Assembly: GCA_951394045.1 (NCBI GenBank)
Contig: OX595986.1
Span: 4,989,534 to 5,053,533, forward strand
Length of the DNA stretch: 64,000 nucleotides
Direction: 5' to 3'
Source: Nitzschia sp. DOCU1
Lineage: Eukaryota; Bacillariophyta; Bacillariophyceae; Bacillariales; Bacillariaceae
This document shows, in pieces, positions 53,501 through 63,880 of this stretch (the first letter of the stretch is position 1; each line of letters starts with the position of its first letter). A program made the translations under genes and the position numbers. Below the pieces are notes generated by a model. The model was not told where the DNA came from and ran no database searches. It worked only from the letters and a program-made list of their open reading frames with translations.

Positions 53501-54748
53501 GTTGAGGGCTCGACTATAGGGAAAGTTGGCAATGATCGGTTCAACACTTACACCTGGGCCCAGTGGAATGGCATGCTGTCCCATAATTCGAAAGGTGAAG
53601 GGTTCGAAGCAGGTATTTCGCAAAACAACATCGATGCCTTTCGTTGTATCTGGAAGAACGCCTTCGAACAGGTGTGCCCAATGGAATAACCCAATCAGTA
53701 CTGCAACGGGCGTTCGATCATCTGCAAAGGAATCGAAAATCGGAATGAAAACGTTCGTCATGGGGTCACCTAAGTACTCTGTTTCTTTTTCCGCATATGC
53801 ACTCAGAAGTTGAGAATACGTTGAAGTCGCCAAGTGTGGTGATTTTATACCTCCAGCAGCCTGTACATCCATTCCTCCGAATACGATACCCCCTTCAGAA
53901 ATGCTCAGGTTACCATAATAGCCTCGGGCATCCCCTGCTTGAAGCAAATCGATATTAACATGATCGAAGCTGAGGAATGGCGAAGTTTCCCACATCGGCA
54001 AGTACGATGTGCTGATTCCAGCTTCGAGAGGCTTATTCCCATTGATATTCGAGACCGATGTCTTGATGACATGGCTGCTATTGACATTTACGTCTCCCCG
54101 AAAGCTGTCGCCGTAGCTTAGGATGAATCGATCAACACCTACCTCATTTTGGTAGTTGATGGAACGTTCGATCCAATCAGTATCCGCCTCGTCACTGACG
54201 ACGTATTCTTCCCATAGGAGGCGGTCTTCCTGCATTACCAAAGGCGCAATGCTTACTTGGAGGGCACCAGAGTTGGCCTTTGCAATGAATGCACGTTGCT
54301 GGAAAGACGACAAACTCACAAATGGCCAATCACGGCTATGATCGACTCCATGAGCTATAGCGGCAACAGCGAGGCTTGCCAAAGTAGCGATTCGCTCCGT
54401 GCGAATCGCTGTGAAAGATTTTGTGATGCTGTTGGACGCGGCGTGGAATTGGCTAGCCATGTCGTCGTCTTCAGCGTTCCTGCTGACAAAGTAGATAAGA
54501 ACAGATACGCCAACGGCGGCGGTGCACAAAATTGTCAGTACAAGGAGCCTCAAGCGGTTGACGTTTTCAGTTTCGCGTCGAGCAAGCTGCTGCCCCCGGC
54601 CGGACTGGTCGTTAGAATTGTTGCCGCTTTCTGACGAAGACGGGGTTCCCCCAGTGTTCGTGCTGCCATCACCATCAATTGCACAGTTGGCACTCTGATC
54701 ACCCCAGGCACCTTCGACATCAACAAGCTTAGCATCCAGAGGTACCAT
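50548..54748 (-). CDS. Receptor-type guanylate cyclase fused to cyclic-nucleotide phosphodiesterase (PDE part frameshifted)
   Basis: Eight exons on the minus strand: 54748-53552, 53473-53225, 53137-52756, 52656-52621, 52535-52396, 52310-51806, 51746-50728 and 50631-50548; all introns are GT-AG, 59-99 nt. Exon 1 has one helix (RLRLLVLTILCTAAVGVSVL), then a CHASE-like extracellular sensor part. Exon 2 ends with a second helix (WILVAAVAGVLVFAIIMFFV). The cyclase domain runs VLFADIAGFTAWSS (first metal Asp), FKVETIGDSYVAVTG (second Asp; Glu favours GTP) and LFGDTVNTAARMES. The PDE domain has NPFHNFDHACHVTMSVHKLM, HDVDHQGVSN and DVSHTMQHW. Exons 1-6 are open. Exon 7 carries three indels: one G short in the G7 run at about 51715-51721, one extra T near 51552, and about five bases lost just before HDVDH (near 51322). 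If real, these leave a membrane guanylate cyclase without its phosphodiesterase. Confidence 0.87.
52713..52768. repeat. 28-bp tandem duplication spanning a splice donor
   Basis: Copies 52713-52740 and 52741-52768 differ at a few bases. On the minus strand each contains CTTCGTC followed by GTAAG, so the donor of cyclase intron 3 is present twice, 28 nt apart. The upstream donor (GTAAGT) keeps the cyclase frame; the downstream one (GTAAGG) would add 28 nt and shift it. Confidence 0.85.
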
Positions 54749-55793
54749 GGTGGTTGCAATCTTAGTGTTAAGCGGTAGTAGAAATCGTAGATTGTGAGAT
54801 AACCAGTGACAAAAAATCTACATTCGCCTCCGCCCGCCGGCAGGAAGATACGCTGTCCCCCCGATTCCATTTTGCTATGTAACATACCGGTAGATAGACA
54901 GAATGTGCGTACCTGGTATGCGAAGAAAGCCCTGATTAGGAAAGTTCAAGGAGAAGACACTCTCTTCCAAGGATTCCGGAAAAGGCACTTTATTTATGTC
55001 ATCCTGGCCTGAAAAGCAAGAACATTGAGTATCACCGTCGTCTTTGAATCTCTATTGGGCCTCATTTGTTTACCACCAGGCAATAATAAATCAACATCAT
55101 TTAGGTATCATGATGATTTCCGAGTTCGCGGGTCAACCGGACTTCAGAAAGGGGGCGAAATTCGGCGACGCCGCACATTTCCAATTCCAACCAAAACCCA
55201 GAAATAAACATGATGCTCTCGAGTGGAGGAGGAGCAGCATGTATCCTATGGCACAACTCATGTCACTGAATTACGAAAAACAGTTTTGCATCGAGGACGA
55301 TTCGAATGCGGAGGTGTATGCGTTCCGGAAGGATGCACCATTCGTCCCCTCCAAGAAGAACCAGCCCCCACCTTTTCTACAAATACTAATGCCACCGCCG
55401 CATCTTCCTGCCGCCAAAACCAAATCGCATTATTTGACCGTGCTGACTGATACTCGCGACATTGAAATGCCATGTCTGCTTGATGGACGACGCAACGCAA
55501 GACAAGTGATCTGGTCAAGGAGCAGGGGCGCCACCAAAAAAACGACATGAAAAAACGCTTCATTATTGTCGTGAACTGCGTGAATGGCGACGAGAAATTG
55601 TGTGGTGGGTAGCGAAGGGAGACCTCTCCTTTCATTACCTCAGCAGTTTCTACCAGCAGAAAGATCGTCTGTTGAGAATGTTATTGATACATTCTATTCA
55701 TCACTTAAAGGAAACCATGAAGTATCGAACGGACCACGAGAATTGGAAAGTTGTCTACCTCACATCATGATGTGATGATGGCTGCACGTGCGC
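54749..55793. other. Intergenic with one unconvincing ORF
   Basis: Promoter side of the cyclase gene. A plus frame at 55044-55550 (168 codons) has no recognisable motif and is overlapped by an antisense frame of equal quality, so I do not call it. Confidence 0.4.
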
Positions 55794-56342
55794 TCATTTC
55801 GTTATTTTTAGGTGCTGCTCTTGATCCACTGCATACTTTGGTGCTTGGTCGGTGCTGGTATCGTCAGTCAACCATCCCACAGACATTGTTAGCCGCAGTA
55901 TTCGATCACTGGAGGCCCCATACGTGGGCGACGAACCCCAGAAACGGTCGCTTTCATCTTCATCGTCAGCACCGCAGAACTCGATGCTGGAGCTTGTTAA
56001 GAAATTTTGAGCTCGCTTCCACACTTGAATTCTGGACTTCAGGGCCCTGTTGACGAAGACGTCTGCCAATGTAATCTTATTTCTTGTCATAGGGCAGCGA
56101 TCATTGTCTTCCATCCATGTCAAAAGGGCCTCTCGTTCAAAGTTGTGACCCCATCTCGTCATTAGTGGCTCATCCATTACGTCGAGGGTCAGAGGACAGA
56201 TATACTCGTCGGGGATCTTGCAGCACGAGTTGCTGTTCTTATCATGACTGTGGTAGTCATGGGCCCGTTCATCATTGGCATGATTGTTCATTATCATATC
56301 TTGTTCTACGGAAGTGGCCACAGGAAAGGCTGCTGCTATCAT
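55794..56342 (-). CDS. Small U-box protein (putative E3 ubiquitin ligase)
   Basis: A 182-residue intact frame from ATG (plus-strand 56340-56342). Residues about 43-110 form a U-box: IPDEYICPLTLDVMDEPLMT, then WGHNFEREALLTWMEDNDRC, PMTRNKI, and VNRALKSRIQVW. U-boxes recruit ubiquitin-charged E2 enzymes. The N-terminus is His/Asn/Asp-rich (NNHANDERAHDYHSHD), and the C-terminus (about 120-182) is acidic and lacks ARM, WD or TPR repeats, so the substrate-binding part is unknown. No intron is seen. Confidence 0.85.
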   Translation of the reverse strand: MIAAAFPVATSVEQDMIMNNHANDERAHDYHSHDKNSNSCCKIPDEYICPLTLDVMDEPLMTRWGHNFEREALLTWMEDNDRCPMTRNKITLADVFVNRALKSRIQVWKRAQNFLTSSSIEFCGADDEDESDRFWGSSPTYGASSDRILRLTMSVGWLTDDTSTDQAPKYAVDQEQHLKITK

Positions 56343-57716
56343 TTAAACGTTGTAGCAATCGGCTGAACAAAATTATGAGCAAAAGATTCTAAAGGCCACC
56401 CCGTCAGAACGAAAGTTTGGTAGAACATCATGATGGCGCGAATTCGTTCTTCGAAAGGAAGCAGAAAGTGCCCTGAATATGCCCATTCGCATGATGGCAC
56501 CGGTTAAGTTACGCCGGCCTTATTCATCTTGCCGCATTGAACGTCGAAGAATGCCAGATTCTTAATTACTAAGTGCCATTCATGCCGTGATATCATAAGG
56601 GCGAAAACATGGGGTCATCTCTCTCGGAAGCAAAGCGAACCCAAAGTACGTGCTTTCGAAGATACATGCTGGTCGCGATTCTAAATTCATGCATGCAACG
56701 TTGGGGCTTTTCATTCTAAACTTCAAGCATGCCGATGTTGGATGTCCATGCATTTGTAAAATTTGCACTACGATGCTGAAGACAGAATTGAAGACTTCGA
56801 ACGAAATCCCGTCGTCTCAATTGCCGGCAGTAGAGGAATCTTAGTACCGGTAGCCTACCCCCAAGCGGTTCTTCGCGTTCAAAAAGTCATTTTAGCTAGC
56901 AGTAATACTACACCAGGGATGACCTTTGCTCCAATCTATTCCTGCGAGGCCGCTGGAAAAGAACAGCTCTGCACGCCAACTGAAGATTATGTTTACACTT
57001 TGCCAATTATATTTTTATATTTCTAGCATCTCTAGCTACTAGCTACGGCTGGAATGACGCCTACTAATAGGCTTCCGGGTATCGTGCGTGTCGGTTGATT
57101 GCGGAAGAAGAAAGGCTCCGCTGAGCGAGAATCTAATTCGAGCCGCTCTACTAGAGTGCACCACTAGTAGTACTACTAGTAGGGGGCGAGGTGTGTGCCA
57201 TGGTATGTGCTGGGCGCTCCCCTCCGTATTGCGGGGTGGTGTGTCTGTTACTACTACATGCGCTTTTCGCTGCTTTCATAGTAGTACAACGGGCGGTTGA
57301 AGCATGAAAATTCACTGTGGAAGAACGAAAGCGAGAGGCACGCCGTGCGTCATTGCAAAAGTCGACCCAGTGGACTATAATTTTGCATCGCCAGCCTCAG
57401 AGCCTACATCTATCTCTCCGATGAGACTGTTGCGATGACTCGACTCTCTCATCAGGCGGGATGGACATGATGCCTACTACTGGTCTGCGGTATTGTGTCG
57501 ACAGTAATGATGCACAAAGTGACTTGATTTGTTGTTGAGTTGGTGGGTGTTCCTCAACAGCATTTGCACTGCAGGAGTTTGCCTTTGAACTTACGGCAAT
57601 GCAAAACTAACGCTGAAATCTTTTGTCTAGCTAGTAGATCATTATGCCGGAGTGGAGGTACAAGGGGGATGTGCGCATTCACATCTACCAAAAAACTCCC
57701 CTAGGTTCCCTGATAC
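56343..57716. other. Intergenic, no gene supported
   Basis: Contains a perfect 18-base palindrome, ACTAGTAGTACTACTAGT, at 57163-57180. Short frames on both strands lack motifs. Confidence 0.5.
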
Positions 57717-60029
57717 TCACAGATTAAGCAAGAAAGCGTGCAAGCCCCATCCGCAATGACCGCCGAGAGGCTTAGAAAGCCAACAAAATCGACACCTGTT
57801 TCTCGTGTAACATGCGTCGTTACCAATGTCTACAAACTCGGCAGAATTCTGACCGACCCCAAAACAACCCCCCCCCCCCCCTCCAATGCACGATCGGTCG
57901 CCAATCGCTACAAAATCGGCATTATCAATTCCAACCACAGTGCAAGGAGCCAATCCAATACACGATCCGTCGCCAACCGATACGGAATCTCTGCCGGCCT
58001 CGCGTGCTATATGCTTGCAAGCCCCAAATCCGCGGCAAGATCCCTCGCCAATCGATATTTCGGTTGCGTAGTTCACACCGATTCTCACGCACGCGTCTAC
58101 TTCAACGCATGGACTGTCTCTGATCACCACTGTTTCTCCCTTGAACGGCCCAATTCCATCGCACGCAAAATTTAGTCGGCAGGAATCGGAACCAATGGCT
58201 ATGGAACTGCCTGCAACATTAGCAATGAGTCTGCACGCATAGTCCCCGACGCAAGAATTGGATTGTACGATCATGATAGAAGATCGTTCCGAGACTCCAA
58301 ATTGACAGGCAGCAGTGCCAATACAAGCTCCTCTGAAGATTGTGGCTTCCCCGCCCCAGGAACATGCTGCCAAAGTACCATTCACGCAACAATTGCCCGA
58401 ATACAAGTCGCACCAATTCTTGACCTGTCCTGCTGTCCCAGTGCACGAGTCGGCGTTTGGAAGGCAGTAGCTGGATGGGAAGGAACTTGGGAATTCGGAT
58501 GGCAACAAACTTGGAAATGCGCTTGGGAAAGCACTTGAAAATGCGGATGGCGCGGCACTGGGAGTGCTGTTGCCTTTTCCGGATTCTATCTCGTAAATCC
58601 CCAAACTTCTCGCCGCGATACTGTCAGTGGCGTTGCGCAAAGTGGCGCCTGCGCCAGCAAGAATCGCATCGATATTGGTCGCATAAATGTTACCCGTGAC
58701 CGTCATGGATGCAAACAATTGCAGTAAAGTCTCGAAGGAGCTGCCTTGAGGTACTTTTAGTTCCGGGCGATGCGCTGTCGTCATTCGTCTCTCCTCCCAT
58801 TAGCTCGCGACGGCAACCACCAAGGGAAGACTGGTCAATGACGATATTGGAGATTTGAAGGTAGCCTGGCTCCCATGTGAAATGTTCCAGCTGCATGTTG
58901 GAATTGAAAGCGTCGTGGAAGAGGGTGGATATTTGTTGCAAATCCGCCACCGTCAGACACCCGCTATTAGATCGACGAGCGTAAAACCTCGCGGTCATCG
59001 TGGTCGAGGGTCCTGTCGGAATCGTTGGGCACGGAACCTCAACTTGCACTGGCAAGCCGCAAATTGAAGGGTTCTGCGCCCAAGGCAATTGGTCTGGAAT
59101 CAATGCTGCCAATCCGGACCGTAGCGCACCCCGGCTGGGAGCGCTTCGCTGAGAAATCCATTGTGGTCGTGTTGCTGAGTTGCGCCAACTCCTCTTGAAG
59201 GACTTGAAGTAGAGAGACCTGCTGGAGATCGGGGACCATCTGAACCGATCCAATCGCGCCATAGCATTCGGATTCTGCAACCTCCCCCACCACATCTTGC
59301 AAGAACCTTGTTTATTCCTTCTGGACACTTCTGATTTGGTTTGATTTGATTTGTTCGTCTCCTACGAACATCACTCGCTTCCTTACTGAAAATCAGTTCC
59401 GCGGGACACCCGTTGCACACCCCAAATGCATCAAGCACGACAAACTGTGTATCGTCATCGAACGATGTAGTTGGAGCCGCAGTAGGAGCGAGGGTGGTGT
59501 TCGCGTCGGAGCCTGGCCAGGAGTACATGAATAAACTAGTTGGTTCCGAAGTCGGAGCGTTGCTCGCTGTTGGACCCTCACTTGGTGCTTCTGTCATGCC
59601 TTGGAGCTGACGCCTTGCAGCCGTCTGGTTAGCGGTCGTCTCCACGCTGATGTAAACAAATTCGAGAAAGTATTCGGTATCGGTGACCGCGCTGCAACCC
59701 TTGGTGCAGGGGAACGCCGGGGTAGTGTTGAATTATACAAGTACTTATACCCCCTTCTCCGTATAGTATAAGAATCTCTGAGAGGCGCCTTCAGATCCCC
59801 CCGCCGTTACCTCATTTATAAAGGGTTGAGGGAAGCCGTAAACGTTGGTATCAAGCGGATCGCAACCGAAGCAATCCAGAGTTACTTCAATTTTGAGTGG
59901 TAAACTGACGCCATCTTCCCTGAAGTCTCCTGTTTCAACAACCTTGGCGGAGGTCACTTCCAACTCGAATGAATCACACACCGCAGTGGTGTAGTCGAGT
60001 CCGATCCGGTCTTGGTCATTGTCTGACAA
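57717..60029 (-). pseudogene. Secreted Cys-repeat surface-type protein with Pro-Ser linkers, broken
   Basis: Reads on the minus strand from about 60029 to 57717 as one protein with several breaks. Order: a Cys-containing N-terminal part (VTLDCFGCDPLDTNVYGFPQ), two in-frame TAA codons near 59730-59747, a linker with EAPSEGPTASNAPTSEPTS, a middle helical part (VPDLQQVSLLQVLQEELAQL), and a second linker (PSAFSSAFPSAFPSLLPSEF). It ends with at least six repeats of about 24 residues of the form SC-x-G-x-x-AC-x-x-I...SIxIGD. Frame shifts lie near 59295, 59050 and 58785. The last block (57717-58784) is a clean 355-codon frame and includes a C14 run (57868-57881) coding Gly. The style is that of diatom cell-surface or wall proteins; no function is known. 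Confidence 0.7.
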
Positions 60030-60462
60030 CTCAGCAGAACCGCATAATCTGCAGCTCCAACGTGACGTTTTTTGTAGAATTTCGTATGATCCGGCTCGAT
60101 CTGTTGGATTTCTAAGATCTCGAGCTAAAGGCGCTCTCTTCCAGAGTCTAGCGGTTCCAAAGTGCGCGTAAACGTCTCGCGTCCGGGATTAACTTTTGAA
60201 TCATGAATAATTGCAATCAAATTAGTCAGACTTGGAATCATTTTTTGGGCGCGATGATGTTTTCGCTCGATGCTATCACGGAAACGAAATCTCGGTCCGA
60301 CCATGGACACCATTCTATAGATCATTACTTCATCCAAACATTGTATCTCAGTTATCTTTTTGGCACAGAGCTTTGAATACTATTGATAGAGGCTTATGCA
60401 AAAAAGATAACGGAGATATTCATTTTTGAGAAAGAAATGGTGACATTCGACAACGCGTCACG
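60030..60462. other. Intergenic, no feature recognised
   Basis: Divergent spacer between the broken Cys-repeat gene and the ORF at 60463. Nothing supportable is seen. Confidence 0.5.
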
Positions 60463-61200
60463 TTGTGCGCCACCGTCGGTCGGCTGCCAAAATTCAATGG
60501 TGTATGGATGCCACCAGAGGCACTATGCAATGTCATATTGACAGAATATCTATTTGAATGTTCTGAAATGACAGTTTGCAAGGCTTTGAATCGGATTGTT
60601 GAAGATGGAGGTGGTGTATTCCGTGACCACGACAATGGCTGTGTATACATTGGGCGCGCACGACATCAGATCTTGAAACCTGGCAAGAAAACGAATCAAA
60701 ACATGTATTTCTATTTGATCTCAACTATTTGTGATCACAATCATCAAATGAAGAACGATGGTGCATGGCAGCAAAGGTATGACCATGCCATGGCTCTGTC
60801 CGTGTCGCACAAAAAGCATCGCAAGCTGCCAGCAAATGTCTACGACAATGTCATCTTTGAAGACGCCATGCTCAGCCTTGACAAGCTAGCAAAGTGAAAA
60901 AGGTTGATTGTTGATGGTTCTTGTTGTTCAGTGAACACGCCACAAGATGCATTTGATATATTTGTCGACTTGTGGCATACTCGGTATGGTGCCAACTCGC
61001 AGCCAGCATTCAAACTTCTGCTAGAATACTTTGAATCCAACAACAAAGCACAAGAAGTGAGTGAAAGCGAAGGCAACAACAGTGACGATGACAGCAATAT
61101 ACTTTGCTCTCGTATCCATGTTGACGACATCACCCTCCCGTGTGGACATACTGTCTGCCATGTCCCAAATACGTATGCCGTTGTTGCCAAAATGTCTTGA
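60463..61200 (+). pseudogene. Unrecognised protein ORF with one internal stop
   Basis: Two frames, 60463-60897 and 60898-61200, are in the same phase and read as one protein across a TGA at 60895-60897. The first part (WMPPEALCNVILTEYLF, VYIGRARHQILKPGKK, ICDHNHQMKNDGAW) and the second (QDAFDIFVDLWHTRYGA, an acidic SESEGNNSDDDSN tail, LPCGHTVCHVPN) look like coding sequence, possibly from a transposon, but I do not recognise the family. The first track start is not ATG. Confidence 0.4.
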
Positions 61201-61904
61201 CTCAATTTGCCACGATATCATTGGACTTTTCGTGGTTCGGATGGGTCATTTTTGTACTGTCTGGCTTGGTACGAAAATGAGACGTTTACACGGGGTTTGG
61301 AACCGCTAGAGTTGTTTTGATCTGCTCGAGTGCCAATGGCGAAGCTAATCGGTCCCGAGTGGATGATTACTAGGCCTATGTCCAGCTACGTAGGTAGCGA
61401 AATATATATATAAAGGGAAAGAAAGAAAAAAGAAGAGAAAAGTTCGAAGAACATTTTGAAAGCAATAATCGCTGTTTCGGTTGTATCAAGGAATGAGATT
61501 TACCGCTGGGAACAATCTTTTGCCGGCATGCGCGGCATGCAAGCCGCTCGCCGTGAAGTCGAATTGGTCCAAATTTGTCGATGAATTGGACGAGCGGCGA
61601 CCATGACGCAACACAAAAATCCATTCTTTCACTGTCAAGCTTTCATTTGCGAGCAATTCTCGAGTACTGCAGCTGTACTCTTACCACCGCCTGTGTATAA
61701 ACTCCTTGATTGGCGCTATATAGCCGTTCCAGCAGCAGTATTATTCAATCTCTTGTTATTATTCAATTACTACTTCAATATTTCCAAGGTAAGTGCATTC
61801 TATGGCGGACCAAAGTATTTTGATTCGTGCATTTCACTAACATTGTCATGTAAACCTGACAACCTGCTCACCACCCAGCATCTCTACAACTCACCTGTTT
61901 TTGT
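61201..61904. other. Non-coding, with a TATA microsatellite
   Basis: Short (TA)n at about 61402-61411. A small CGGCATGCGCGGCATGC-type palindromic stretch lies at about 61523-61540. No gene is supported. Confidence 0.5.
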
Positions 61905-62350
61905 GGCCTTTGCTGCCAAGCTACTCCTAAAACGAAGCTGCCGTCGCCCCCGCCACTTTCAACTCGTCAGTTGTTTTGTTTCCCTGTTTATGAACGCGAC
62001 AATCAACTTTGAATCACTGCTGATTCGTCTACAAGCTGCCATGGCCTCTACAAGACTACACTACAATACACTTTATTATTCATGGCTACCTCTACGAAGC
62101 CGTCGCCGCACCGCTATTGTTTCCTTCATCTCATCAATCATTTTGTTCGTGGGTCGAACACTACAATCAACTTTGAATGGATGTGAATTCATCTACAAGC
62201 TGCCATGGCCACTACAACTACTACACTACACTACACTTCACTATTTGCTGCTACCTCTACAAAGTCGCTGCCACCCCGCCACTGTTTCGTTGAACTCCTA
62301 GTTTTGTTCTTTTGACAGGATACAAGGAATGCAACAATTAACTTCGAATC
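61905..62350. repeat. Tandem repeat, about 165-170 bp unit, about 2.5 copies
   Basis: Anchors recur at a fixed distance: CAATCAACTTTGAATC at about 62001, CAATCAACTTTGAATG at about 62168 and CAATTAACTTCGAATC at about 62335; CTACAAGCTGCCATGGCC at about 62030 and 62195; CTACCTCTAC plus a GTCGCxGCCxCCCCGCCAC block at about 61940, 62088 and 62253. The open frame that crosses it is a product of the repeat, not a convincing gene. Confidence 0.8.
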
Positions 62351-63410
62351 ATGATTCATGGGAATGATAGAAGGATGATTCTGCTGATTTGAAATAGGGA
62401 TTGCACTATAGTAGACGTTGCTAGTGCACTTGAACTAGGAGGTCTGGTCGTGCGAGTTGTCACTTTTTTGGTGTCGCGTGTCGTCAATCGTCGTCGTTCT
62501 TCCTTGCTATCACGATTGAGAGCTATCGAGCAACAAGACTGGTTAACCAAGAACCAAGAAGGAACTACTATTGGTGCTACTACAATTCGCGCGGTGATGC
62601 GTGGGGAGGCGAATTGTCCGACCACGACAGACGTCGTGGTCGTTCTGAGGATGACGGGCACCGTTGCGTCCCGTTTTTTCTCCAGGCTGAATGCAAAGGT
62701 GGCTTGAAACACCACCTTTGTATTGGATGAACAAATGGTTCATCGAGAGGTTGGAGTGAGTCCTGGGAAATTCACCGTCCAGGCCCTCCATGGTCCCCGG
62801 CAGCTTGGCAGGAAAACGTTCGTCCCGAACGTTTCCAGGGTGGAGCAAGCTCAGCGCTGCTCTTTCCCGCACGCGGCGCGTGACACGGCGCGAAGGCATC
62901 AGTGCCTTCGACGTGACTCTAGCCCAGCTACTGGCCAGACTACTTGGGGCGCCAAGACCTTTCTGCTTATCTCCCTGCACGCCTCCCTCTACGAGCGTGT
63001 CAAAATAAATTGAGAGGGAAGACAGCTAGTTTGATTCAAGTTGAAGGATGGTAAGCAGACTAGGATGAGAGCCAGCTGTCTCTCTTCCCTGCGTTGCGCC
63101 GGTTTGACGACGGGTCCTTCTAGCCATTCTTGGTTTTCCTCTTCCCCCTGGGAGAGGTTTTTTACCAAGAATGGGTGAATCCCTACGTCGATGTAGGGAT
63201 TGCAAGAATCAAACAGGGTCGGAGTGTGCTAGCCCAAAATGCTCTCCCGTGGCTGAGCACTATAGCGCACCACGTAAATAAGATTTCAAATTGATATTGA
63301 TACTATTGGTGCTACTATCGTGAGCCTTAGTTGTTATCGCAAGCTTCTTCTGGCATGGGAGGGAGCAGGCGCGCTCCCAAGATATCAAGAATACACAAAA
63401 AGAAGCTTCA
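62351..63410. repeat. Cluster of strong short inverted repeats (hairpins)
   Basis: No gene is supported. Stem-loops found by eye: 62814-62834 (AAACGTTCG, 3-nt loop); 62891-62910 (CGAAGGCA, 4-nt loop); 63012-63090 (imperfect AGGGAAG...ACAGCT arms); 63124-63174 (CCATTCTTGGT, 11 bp); 63178-63201 (AATCCCTAC, 6-nt loop); 63341-63408 (AAGCTTCTT), which encloses 63361-63378 (GGGAGC). Confidence 0.75.
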
Positions 63411-63715
63411 AATTGGTAAATCGAATGTCAAATTTTAATCTTTTGTGTCGTAGTGTTAAATGCACTATCAAAATGTCCATAAATGCGCTATCAAAGTAGG
63501 ACACGTCGAGGACGCAAATTCAGTCAAAAAGCTCCGATTTTGGACAAAAATGGGGCATTTCTGTCATACCATTACGAAAATTTCAGGGCCGCTCTGACAG
63601 GCGCGCAAAAATAACGCATCGGTGTGTCAGGCGCGATCCGTTGCAGGAATACTAAAATTTCTGTTGGACATTGATAACTGCATTTTCGCCTGCTTTCCCT
63701 AAGTAACTTTGAGGC
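63411..63715. other. Non-coding, no feature recognised
   Basis: AT-rich with two near-repeats of a CAGGCGCG block (about 63598 and 63629). Nothing else is seen. Confidence 0.5.
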
Positions 63716-63880
63716 CCGTTCCGACCGTTGTAAATTCACTGTAATGGATCGCTGTAATGACCTGCAAGGCTATTCGTACGATGGACGGACTTCATTACAG
63801 TGATTTTTTAGGCTGTTACGCGAAATGAATACCCCCGATCCTGGATATTCATTTCGCGTAAATTCGCTGTAAATTATCGG
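63716..63880. repeat. Foldback/MITE-like inverted-repeat element
   Basis: Two nested hairpins. TCACTGTAATG (63736-63746) pairs with CATTACAGTGA (63793-63803). TTACGCGAAATGAATA (63816-63831) pairs perfectly over 16 bp with 63846-63861 across a 14-nt loop. The word CTGTAAT/CTGTAAA recurs at 63739, 63752 and 63868. No coding sequence. Confidence 0.75.

Noticed and set aside
55044..55550. 168-codon plus frame
   Set aside because: No recognisable motif and an equally long antisense frame; kept only as a note.
61603..62301. 232-codon plus frame, partly hydrophobic
   Set aside because: It crosses a tandem repeat whose units explain the similar Leu/Tyr-rich blocks; no domain and no splice support.
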